Below are positions 57,827 through 64,000 of a stretch of DNA of 64,000 bases, one piece after another; the first letter of the stretch is position 1, and each line of letters starts with the position of its first letter. Under the pieces are notes generated by a model. The model did not search any database, had not been told where the DNA came from, and saw nothing but the letters and a program-made list of their open reading frames with translations. The DNA is taken from contig JBHJGV010000010.1 of the NCBI GenBank assembly GCA_050331455.1, positions 26,092-90,091 on the forward strand, read 5' to 3'. Made by a program: the position numbers and the translations under genes. The stretch is from CAYUYV01 sp050331455 (GTDB lineage: Bacteria; Pseudomonadota; Alphaproteobacteria; JAJFIK01).

Positions 57827-58161
57827 GGGGCCTCCTGTTCGGAGGCGGAAACGGGAATGCCGTCAAGGGCGGGATCCGTTCCGTGACCGGCGAGATCGCG
57901 GACACGCCGCCAGCGGCCGGAATCAAGGCACTCCAGGACCGTCACCTCACCCACATAGTGCAGCTCCCGCTGGATCCGCCGGCAAGGTTCGCCGAGGGCG
58001 GAATTCCACTGCTCCACCACCACACCGTCCCGCGCTGACCCGGGCGCCGGGGCACCAACCGCCCCTCTATGACCGCAGGACGCAACGCCCAGGCTCGAAA
58101 TGAGCAGTATGGCGACGGTCCAGTCATGGGCGTTGGACGTCAAGAGTGGACCTCGAAGCAT
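57823..58161 (-). CDS. Small lipoprotein coupled to kpsE
   Basis: 112 residues. A hydrophobic segment leads to a lipobox G-V-A-S-C (Cys29). The mature part ends E-P-C-R-R-I-Q-R-E-L-H-Y-V-G-E-V-T-V-L-E-C-L-D-S-G-R-W-R-R-V. Two Cys 20 residues apart and the final G-x-W-x-x-V resemble the C-terminal motif of rickettsial 17-kDa surface-antigen-like proteins (C-R-x-Y ... G-x-A-C-R-x-x-D-G-x-W). AGGGA precedes the ATG. The ATGA overlap with kpsE implies a capsule-export role; no such subunit is part of the standard Kps set. Confidence 0.75.
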   Translation of the reverse strand: MLRGPLLTSNAHDWTVAILLISSLGVASCGHRGAVGAPAPGSARDGVVVEQWNSALGEPCRRIQRELHYVGEVTVLECLDSGRWRRVRDLAGHGTDPALDGIPVSASEQEAP

Positions 58162-58285
58162 GGAGGATGTCCCTGGAGGCGTTCTTGTGGGCGGTGTCCG
58201 GTGAAGAACCGTAAACGGATCTTAAAGGCTTGCCGGGTTAACCGTCCGTTACCCGCCGGCCGACGCGGGAAAATCCGTGGACGCG

Positions 58286-58957
58286 CTATGGGGTCTTGGG
58301 CGCGGTGGCGGCGCGGTACCGCTCAACGGCGGCCTTCACGTCGAAGGACAGGGACGGGGGCCCGAACTTGTACAAGGTGAGCACGCAATCGCACATGCGG
58401 ACAATCTGGCCCAGATTGTGGGATACCAGAATCATGCCGGCGGTCTTGCGCCGTTCCGCAAGCAAGGCTTCGGACTTTGCCCGGAAACGCGCATCGCCGA
58501 CCGCCGTGACCTCGTCGATCAGGAGGCAGTCGAAATCGATGGCCATACTGAGCGCGAAGGCGAGGCGCGCCTTCATGCCGGAGGAATAGGTCTTGACCGG
58601 CTCATGGATGAAATCGCCCAGTTCGGAGAACGCGGCCACCTGGTCGATGATCGGGCACGGGTCCATGTTATAGATCCGGGCACAGAACTTGACATTGGTG
58701 AGACCGCTGAGATTCGGCTGAAAAAAGCCTGCAAAGCCAACCGGCCAGGAGACCCTCATGGAGCGGATGACCTGTCCCCGGTCAGGCAGTTCGACCCCGC
58801 CGATGAGGCGCAGAAGCGTGGATTTGCCGGCGCCGTTGCGGCCCAGAAGGCCGAGCCGCGCGCCCTTCGGGATGCTCAGATTGAAATTGCGCAGCACCGT
58901 GTGGGTGCGCCCCTTCAGGCGATACCTCTTGGTCACGTCGACAAGCTCGATGCTCAT
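58286..58957 (-). CDS. kpsT: Capsule ABC exporter, ATP-binding subunit
   Basis: 223 residues. Walker A G-L-L-G-R-N-G-A-G-K-S-T-L-L near residue 37, signature T-Y-S-S-G-M-K-A-R-L-A-F-A near 130, Walker B D-C-L-L-I-D-E-V near 152, and the H-loop I-L-V-S-H-N. Length and motifs match KpsT. It powers export of the lipid-linked capsule. ATG 58957 overlaps the kpsM stop by 4 bases. The 124-base gap after it precedes the lipoprotein-kpsE block, and no clear terminator lies there. Confidence 0.96.
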   Translation of the reverse strand: MSIELVDVTKRYRLKGRTHTVLRNFNLSIPKGARLGLLGRNGAGKSTLLRLIGGVELPDRGQVIRSMRVSWPVGFAGFFQPNLSGLTNVKFCARIYNMDPCPIIDQVAAFSELGDFIHEPVKTYSSGMKARLAFALSMAIDFDCLLIDEVTAVGDARFRAKSEALLAERRKTAGMILVSHNLGQIVRMCDCVLTLYKFGPPSLSFDVKAAVERYRAATAPKTP

Positions 58958-59736
58958 TGGCCCTGCCACCGGCGCGATACCCGTTCGGCCAGAAGGGCCG
59001 CGGCAAGACCGAACAGGAGGAGGCGCAGCACGAAGGCTTCCTCGGCGATGGGGGAGATATAGCCGGCGAACCAGGTCTCCCGCACCCGCTCGATGACGTG
59101 AAACATGGGGTTCCAGGACAAATAAGGCAGCACCCAGCTCGGCAATTGCGTGGCCGTGAAGAAAATGCCGGAGGTGAAGAAGCCGAAGCGCAGCACCGGC
59201 GAAACGAAATTGTTCAAAGAACGCATCACAGGAGACAACGCACCCACAAAAGCGCCCAGAACCGTACCGCCCAGCCCCGCATACCAGAATGCCACGAGGG
59301 CAAGCCGAGGCCGGTCGGGCCACGCATTGTCCGTGAGCAGCAGGCCGACGGCGGTAAAGATGCCGAGAATGGCCGTGTAGGTCATGATCTCCAGCATAGC
59401 CCGGGCCACAACAAGGTCGAGCCCCGTGACATGGGGAAAATGCAGCAGGGCCTGACTCGCGCCCGTGGCCGACTGGGTTTTGTCATAGGCGTTCTGGAAA
59501 CACTGCCAGGTCAGATAGCCGGTCACGACGAACATCAAAAGGGGGATGTCGGGGGGTGAGAATCGCTCCGCGACCGAAAAAATCAGGGTCAGTACGATGA
59601 TGCCGGCTGCCGGGTTGAACAGGGCCCAGATATAACCGAAATAGGTCTGGCCGAATCGGGCGCTGATCTCTCGGAGAATCAGGGCGTGGACGACCCGTCC
59701 CTGCACCGCGGCGGCATTTCCCATCGGTTCTCCCAT
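58954..59736 (-). CDS. kpsM: Capsule ABC exporter, permease subunit
   Basis: 260 residues with six membrane helices of the ABC-2 type. The N-terminal L-I-L-R-E-I-S-A-R-F-G-Q-T-Y-F-G-Y-I-W-A-L-F-N-P and the C-terminal L-S-W-N-P-M-F-H-V-I-E-R-V-R-E are characteristic of KpsM/Wzm. It forms the inner-membrane channel with KpsT. First gene of the minus-strand export block; it is divergent from kpsS with 166 bases between starts, where direct repeats are found. Confidence 0.95.
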   Translation of the reverse strand: MGEPMGNAAAVQGRVVHALILREISARFGQTYFGYIWALFNPAAGIIVLTLIFSVAERFSPPDIPLLMFVVTGYLTWQCFQNAYDKTQSATGASQALLHFPHVTGLDLVVARAMLEIMTYTAILGIFTAVGLLLTDNAWPDRPRLALVAFWYAGLGGTVLGAFVGALSPVMRSLNNFVSPVLRFGFFTSGIFFTATQLPSWVLPYLSWNPMFHVIERVRETWFAGYISPIAEEAFVLRLLLFGLAAALLAERVSRRWQGQ

Positions 59737-59806
59737 GCGTCTCTCGAAACAATTGCAGCATCCCTCCGCGCTCGGACGAGCCTGTCCGGATCTGGATAAA
59801 TACTTT

Positions 59807-59848
59807 CTTAAGTGTCGCGAACCTTAAGTGGCCGTGCGAAGTGTCGCG
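59807..59848. promoter_or_regulatory. Direct-repeat cluster in the divergent kpsM/kpsS intergenic region
   Basis: CTTAAGTG occurs at 59807 and 59823. AAGTGTCGCG occurs at 59810 and 59839. The combined unit reads CTTAAGTGTCGCG / CTTAAGTGGCCGTG / CGAAGTGTCGCG with start spacings of 16 and about 13 bases. Such iterated sites usually bind a cooperative regulator, here suited to control both capsule transcripts. Confidence 0.5.
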
Positions 59849-59902
59849 CCGGGACATGCAGGGCGAGGCACGCCCAGACCGGAAAAGACATCGGAGGGGT
59901 CA

Positions 59903-61306
59903 GTGACGCGAATCGTTCCGTTTCCGGTGCGGGTCCAACCCCGACGACAGCATTTCCTCATGCTCCAAGGCCCTTTTGGCCCGTTCTTCCGCCATCTTGC
60001 GAAGGCGTTGCGCAAGGCCGGTCACCGCGTCACCAAGGTCCATTTGAACGGTGCCGATATGGCGGACTGGGGCGGTTTGCCCGGGTCCGTCCTTTTCCGG
60101 GATCCCAGGGGGCGCTGGAGTGCCTGGCTGCGCCGTCTGATGATCGAACGGCATCTGACGGACTTAATCGTGTACGGAGATTGTCAGGACTATCATCGGG
60201 AGGCAATTTCCGTTGCCCGGAGTTGCGGCCTGCGAATTCATGTCTTCGAGCAGGGTTATTTCCGGCCCCATTGGGTAACCCTTGAACGGGACGGCGTGAA
60301 CGGATTTTCCCCGCGCCTGGGAAGACCCTTCGCAGGGGGCATTCCCGCGGCCCGTCAGGACGAGGCTGCAGCGGGGCCCCTCTGCGCCCGCGCCTCCCGG
60401 GGGGTGCGCCGGGCCCATGTGGCACAGACCATCATCGCGGCCCTGGCGACTTATGGTTTGTCGCCCCTGTTTCCCACCTATCGCTCGCCCTTTGCCGCCT
60501 CCGGATGGTCCCAGGCCTGGGGGTCCTTGCGCCGCTACGTCCATCTGCGACGGACAAGGGCGCGCCGTCTGCGTCGGATCGCAGCCTATATCCGCCGGCC
60601 GGAACCCTATTTCCTGGTGCTGCTGCAAAGGCCCGGAGACAGTCAGCTTACGGTGCATTCACCCTTTCCGTGTCTGGAGCAGGCCATGGAGCGGATCATC
60701 GGGAGCTTTGCGGCCCATGCGCCCGTGCCGGTCCGCCTGCTGTTCAAATGCCATCCGCTTGATCCGGGTCTGGACGACCATGCGGCCACCCTGCGCCGCA
60801 TGGCCCGTGCCCACGGGGTGGCCGGCCGGGTCGGTTATGCCGATGGCGGCGTCCTGAGAGAGATGCTGGACTGGTCCTGCGGCGCGGTCACGGTGAACAG
60901 CACGGCCGGGCTTGTGGCCCTGGAGGCGGGGCGCCCCACGGTGGTTCTGGGCCGGGCGCTTTATGATGTGTCCGGATTGACCTTTCAGGACGGGCTTGAC
61001 CGGTTCTGGTGCGAAGGACGCCCGCCCGATCCCCGCCGATTCAAAGCGTTTCGGCGTTGGTTGATGGCGGAAACCCAGGTCATGGGCAATTTCTGGACGC
61101 GGGCCGGGATCGCCCTTGCCTTGCCCACCATTGTTGCCCGCCTGACCGCTCCGGCGGCGGCCCAGGAGCGGGCCGCGGACCGGTTCGAGGTCGCCGAGCC
61201 GTCCTTGGCACGCGCTGCGGCGGGGGAGGGCGGTTCTGACCTCGGCGGGTTCGATAATGGCGGTCTTGGTAAGGCGCGTGCGGGCCCGGTGGTGCGATCG
61301 GCCTGA
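59903..61306 (+). CDS. kpsS: KpsS-type capsule Kdo transferase
   Basis: 467 residues from GTG 59903, preceded by GGAGGGG. F-L-M-L-Q-G-P-F-G-P-F-F-R-H-L, D-L-I-V-Y-G-D-C-Q-D-Y-H-R-E-A, V-F-E-Q-G-Y-F-R-P-H-W-V-T-L-E and later L-L-F-K-C-H-P-L-D and T-V-N-S-T-A-G-L-V-A-L are the conserved KpsS blocks. KpsS adds the first Kdo to lyso-phosphatidylglycerol, priming KpsC. The C-terminal 50 residues are low-complexity. It is divergent from kpsM. Confidence 0.93.
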   Translation: MTRIVPFPVRVQPRRQHFLMLQGPFGPFFRHLAKALRKAGHRVTKVHLNGADMADWGGLPGSVLFRDPRGRWSAWLRRLMIERHLTDLIVYGDCQDYHREAISVARSCGLRIHVFEQGYFRPHWVTLERDGVNGFSPRLGRPFAGGIPAARQDEAAAGPLCARASRGVRRAHVAQTIIAALATYGLSPLFPTYRSPFAASGWSQAWGSLRRYVHLRRTRARRLRRIAAYIRRPEPYFLVLLQRPGDSQLTVHSPFPCLEQAMERIIGSFAAHAPVPVRLLFKCHPLDPGLDDHAATLRRMARAHGVAGRVGYADGGVLREMLDWSCGAVTVNSTAGLVALEAGRPTVVLGRALYDVSGLTFQDGLDRFWCEGRPPDPRRFKAFRRWLMAETQVMGNFWTRAGIALALPTIVARLTAPAAAQERAADRFEVAEPSLARAAAGEGGSDLGGFDNGGLGKARAGPVVRSA

Positions 61307-61323
61307 TGCCGGCCGGACGGGGT

Positions 61324-63168
61324 TCAGCCCGGCAGGGCGGTGGGGTCGTCAGGGCCGCTTTTCGCGCGCCGGACAAGTCGGGCTGCCGCGGCGCTGCGGG
61401 CTGTGGGGCGCGCCGGCATCAAGGGCTCCATCTCGGCGGCTTCGTCAGCGGCGCCGAGCACACGGCGGATTTCCGTCACCAGGGCTGAGGCTTCAAAGGG
61501 CTTGGCCACATAGCCGTCCATGCCGAGGGCCAGGAAGCGTTCCCGGTCGCCGCTCAGGGCCCGGGCCGTCACGGCGATCACCGGCAGGTCCCGATAATCG
61601 GGGCCGAGATCCCGCATGCGGTTGAAGACCTGCACGCCGTCCATACCCGGCAGGCCGATATCGAGCAGCATCAGGTCGAAATCCTGCCCCTGGATGGCGC
61701 CCAGGGCCTCGTGGCCGTTACGGGCCAGGGACATCTTGCAGTCGAGCGTGTCCAGGATGACCCCGATGACCACCTGGTTGATCGAGTCGTCCTCGGCCAC
61801 CAACACGTTGAGGCCGGACAGGCTTGAGGACCAGTCCCGCCGGGCCCGGCGCGGCACCCGCTCGGTCAGGCTCACCGTGGGCAGGCTGACGGACATCTCG
61901 AAGGTCGAACCGCGACCGGGTGCGCTGTCGACGGTCAAAGTGCCGCCCATGGCCTTCATAACATTATAGGAAATAACGAGACCAAGGCCGGTGCCGTCTG
62001 CCGTTTGGGGGCGCCCGGCCGGGCCGTTGCGGAAGCCGTCGAACAGCCGGGACTGCTCCGCCGGAGCAATGCCCGGGCCGGTGTCCCGAACGCTGACCGT
62101 GAGCGTCCATTGTCCCCGATGGTCCGCCCGGGCCCGCGCGAGAACCGTGACGGACCCATTCTGGGTGTATTGGATGGCATTGCCCACAAGGCTGGTCAGC
62201 ACCAGACGCAGGCGCGCGCCGTCCCCCTTCAATTGCAGCGTGGCCGGGATGCCCGTCACGTCGCCCGTCAGAACGAGGCCCTTCGCCCGCGCGCTTGCTT
62301 CGTGCAGGAAAATCACCGACTCGACGTCCCGGCGCGGCTGAAACGGCCCGGCATTGAGGGTGACCGGACCCACATCGGTGCGCGAGACGTCAATGATCTG
62401 ATTGATCACTGTCAGCAGGCCCTGGCTCGACTCCGAGGCCAGATCGACCATGTCCTTCAGGTCGTCCGGCAGGTCGTCCCGCTGGGCGATCAGGGAAAGG
62501 CTGGCCAACACGCCGTTCATCGGTGTGCGAATGTCGTGGCTGACGCTGGACAGAAACTTGGCTTTGGCCTCGTTGGCTGCGAGTGCCGTCTCGCTGGCCT
62601 TGGCAAGGCGCACCGTCAGACCCTCGGTGAGCCCTTGATAAACCATCGTCGAAGCGGCGATCCCCGCCGCTGTGAAGCAGAGCACGAAGGCCACCGAATA
62701 AGTCCATTCCGCAGGATCAGCTCCATGCAGCGGCCGGCCGGTCGCGTCTCCCGCAATCCAAAGGCCCAGTACGCTCGCAATGACGATAGAGCCCCACAAC
62801 AGGGCAGACGGGCGTCCGAACAGGAGACCGGCCAGCAGTGGCAGGACCAAAAGATAGATGGAGGATGTCGAGAGAAGACCTCCCAGAGTCGCGCAGACGA
62901 CCATGATATTGAGGTAAAGCGCGATCAGGAAAAGGCGGCCGGACAGGTGGCGCCGGTGGGTCAGGCGCTCTACGGCGGGGCCCACGAGCATCAGGGACGG
63001 CAGGAGCACGTATGGGTAGGGATTGACGCTTAAATTGGTGAGATAACCCCAAGACGCTGCCGCGGATGCGGTCCCGCCAAGACCAAAAATGAAAGAGAAA
63101 GCCAAAAGCAGTTTGCTCTTGGCCTCGTCAATGGTGCCACTGAGAAAAAAGGTCTTGAGCCAGGTCAC
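61324..63168 (-). CDS. Hybrid sensor histidine kinase / response regulator
   Basis: 614 residues from GTG 63168 (AAGG 8 bases upstream). About six N-terminal membrane helices (20-185) make a membrane sensor. The kinase has the H-box V-S-H-D-I-R-T-P-M-N-G near 213, an N-box G-N-A-I-Q-Y-T, D-T-G-P-G-I and G-T-G-L-G-L. The receiver (about 455-575) has A-E-D-D-S-I-N-Q, L-L-D-I-G-L-P-G-M-D-G and A-K-P-F-E. The partner regulator is not adjacent. It is convergent with kpsS, 17 bases between stops. Signal unknown. Confidence 0.95.
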   Translation of the reverse strand: MTWLKTFFLSGTIDEAKSKLLLAFSFIFGLGGTASAAASWGYLTNLSVNPYPYVLLPSLMLVGPAVERLTHRRHLSGRLFLIALYLNIMVVCATLGGLLSTSSIYLLVLPLLAGLLFGRPSALLWGSIVIASVLGLWIAGDATGRPLHGADPAEWTYSVAFVLCFTAAGIAASTMVYQGLTEGLTVRLAKASETALAANEAKAKFLSSVSHDIRTPMNGVLASLSLIAQRDDLPDDLKDMVDLASESSQGLLTVINQIIDVSRTDVGPVTLNAGPFQPRRDVESVIFLHEASARAKGLVLTGDVTGIPATLQLKGDGARLRLVLTSLVGNAIQYTQNGSVTVLARARADHRGQWTLTVSVRDTGPGIAPAEQSRLFDGFRNGPAGRPQTADGTGLGLVISYNVMKAMGGTLTVDSAPGRGSTFEMSVSLPTVSLTERVPRRARRDWSSSLSGLNVLVAEDDSINQVVIGVILDTLDCKMSLARNGHEALGAIQGQDFDLMLLDIGLPGMDGVQVFNRMRDLGPDYRDLPVIAVTARALSGDRERFLALGMDGYVAKPFEASALVTEIRRVLGAADEAAEMEPLMPARPTARSAAAARLVRRAKSGPDDPTALPG

Positions 63169-63369
63169 CGGACGCGCCTTGGAACGATTGGTGTTTGACG
63201 ATGCATTCCCAAGATGTAGCCCGGCCGCGCAAAGGGTTCAATCGCAGGGCATTCGCTTTTTGGCAAGGCACACCGCCCCGGTTGCAGTCGGTGGGGCACG
63301 CCCGTCGCGAAACGGCTGGGTGAGGGATTGTCAGCGGGCCGGTGATGGCATGGTTGGGGAATGGCATGG

Positions 63370-63398
63370 TTGAATGCCGCCGACGTCTTCTCTATATC
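63370..63398 (+). promoter_or_regulatory. Promoter of tRNA-Gly
   Basis: -35 TTGAAT (63370-63375), exactly 17 bases, -10 TATATC (63393-63398). The mature tRNA begins 12 bases later at 63411. Confidence 0.75.
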
Positions 63399-63410
63399 TC
63401 GTGGTCCAAA

Positions 63411-63485
63411 GCGGGCGTCGTATAGTGGCTATTACCCTAGCCTTCCAAGCTAGAGACGCGGGTTCGATTCCCGCCGCCCGCTCCA
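63411..63485 (+). tRNA. tRNA-Gly (anticodon UCC), CCA encoded
   Basis: Acceptor GCGGGCG pairs with CGCCCGC, followed by the discriminator T and genomic CCA (63483-63485). The anticodon stem CTAGC/GCTAG encloses CTTCCAA, giving anticodon TCC (reads GGA). The T arm is CGGGTTCGATTCCCG. It lies upstream of tuf, a common arrangement. Confidence 0.97.
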
Positions 63486-63801
63486 GCGTCCCTGACAAAA
63501 CGCATCATGCCAGTCTGCATATCGTCGACCCGCTTGGCCGGGCGAGACATGCGGCGAGGCGATGGGCGCCTTTCCGGTTCCGCGCCGCGCGGGAACAGGA
63601 AATGACCAAGGGGCTGGACCTGGCCGGGTGAAATGTGAATAAAGCCCGTGCCCAAGCCGTCGCTGCCCGGTTTTTCCGGTCGGATGACGGCTCGAGACAG
63701 AAACCCATACACACTGAACACGACGCAGTGGACCCGACCGGCACGCGCGGACCTTCCGCCGGTCTGCCCGCCAAGCGCTTCCAGACGACGGAGAGGCACT
63801 G
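63486..63801 (+). other. 316-base gene-free leader between tRNA-Gly and tuf
   Basis: No gene is supported. There is no clear intrinsic terminator after the tRNA, so transcription may run into tuf. A small CCGG-TTTTT-CCGG hairpin near 63668 is the only structure noted. No convincing second promoter was recognised. Confidence 0.45.
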
Positions 63802-64000
63802 ATGGCCAAGGAGAAGTTTGAGAGGACCAAGCCGCATTGCAATATCGGCACGGTCGGTAACGTGGACCATGGCAAGACGACGCTGACGGCGGCGATCACG
63901 AAGGTGATGGCGGAAAAGGGCGGCGCGACATTCTCCGACTACGATCAGATCGACAAGGCGCCCGAGGAGAAGGCGCGCGGCATCACGATTTCGACCGCCC
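63802..64000 (+). CDS. tuf: Elongation factor Tu, N-terminal part (cut by window edge)
   Basis: The first 66 codons read M-A-K-E-K-F-E-R-T-K-P-H-C-N-I-G, then the P-loop and, near the end, A-P-E-E-K-A-R-G-I-T-I-S-T-A, which is switch I of EF-Tu. The P-loop reads G-N-V-D-H-G-K-T-T where most EF-Tu proteins have G-H-V-D-H-G-K. GGAGAGG precedes the ATG by 7 bases. EF-Tu brings aminoacyl-tRNA to the ribosome. The C-terminal domains are outside. Confidence 0.97.
   Translation, partial: MAKEKFERTKPHCNIGTVGNVDHGKTTLTAAITKVMAEKGGATFSDYDQIDKAPEEKARGITISTA

Noticed and set aside
58162..58285. Possible CtrA site (TTAA ... GTTAAC) in the kpsT-lipoprotein gap
   Set aside because: The spacing between half-sites is 12 and not 7, so it does not fit the consensus.
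9694..63270. TTTTGGCAAGGCA shared upstream of the LuxR gene (near 9698) and of the hybrid kinase gene (near 63258)
   Set aside because: A 13-base match between two places in 64 kb is expected by chance many times, and no symmetry or promoter logic supports it. A sigma-54 site was considered but the -12 element is missing.

Overview
The window is chromosomal, G+C-rich DNA from an alphaproteobacterium. The evidence is the rplM-rpsI-argC block, a DUF2842 protein beside CtaA/COX15, an LdtR-type MarR regulator, QueC, an NfeD/slipin pair and a group-2 (ABC-exported) capsule locus. I cannot name the order or genus. Nearly all genes share one compositional style. The exception is about 3.5-6.0 kb, which reads visibly richer in A+T and carries broken or orphan genes and an IS1595-type transposase remnant.

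Layout. 1-3.5 kb: start of an acyl-CoA dehydrogenase, a very acidic Calx-beta-like protein, and a divergent MDR/SDR oxidoreductase pair. 3.5-5.9 kb: a small accessory island with an AlbA_2-type pseudogene, an unknown protein with an R-x4-H motif, a back-to-back microprotein, a Cas2-like SinR-family protein and the transposase fragment. 6-8.8 kb: a TonB receptor and a small secreted protein. 8.9-19.5 kb: an exopolysaccharide or sugar-nucleotide cluster with a LuxR regulator, glucose-1-phosphate cytidylyltransferase, an SDR epimerase, two zinc-finger C-methyltransferases, a Wzz/BY-kinase and a second TonB receptor. 19.5-28.6 kb: housekeeping genes (argC, rpsI, rplM, an ECHDC3-like crotonase, a CoA-binding protein, metY-like, ctaA, DUF2842, a 26-residue membrane peptide with an SSS symporter, ldtR). 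28.7-41.3 kb: mgtE, a kelch protein, a left-handed beta-helix protein, a DUF2799 lipoprotein, mmsB, a TTC38 homologue, queC, a membrane hydrolase with cutA, and slipin/nfeD. 41.7-45.7 kb: a large autotransporter and a GST. 45.8-61.3 kb: the capsule region. 61.3-64 kb: a hybrid histidine kinase, tRNA-Gly(UCC) and the start of tuf.

The capsule region is the most interesting part. A standard export set (KpsM, KpsT, KpsE, KpsD, KpsC, KpsS) adjoins three genes resembling mycobacterial decaprenyl-phospho-arabinose metabolism: an AftB-like GT-C glycosyltransferase, a HAD-UbiA fusion like DPPR synthase, and a DprE1-like oxidase with the key His, Cys and Lys conserved. This suggests a lipid-linked D-ribo- or D-arabinofuranosyl donor feeding a surface glycan. 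No DprE2 reductase lies beside these genes. The KpsC repertoire is also enlarged: one two-module KpsC is followed by a stand-alone third module resembling its C-terminal half. Most genes of the minus-strand block overlap by ATGA, GTGA or TGATG, which argues for coupled translation.

Regulatory signals read directly include several intrinsic terminators, a 17-bp-spaced promoter before tRNA-Gly and another before rplM, stacked inverted repeats over the crotonase promoter, overlapping palindromes ahead of the BY-kinase, direct repeats in the divergent kpsM/kpsS intergenic region, a CtrA-like site before ldtR, and strong stem-loops between the sugar-modification genes. All functions are inferred from sequence motifs and recalled family knowledge; no search was run.
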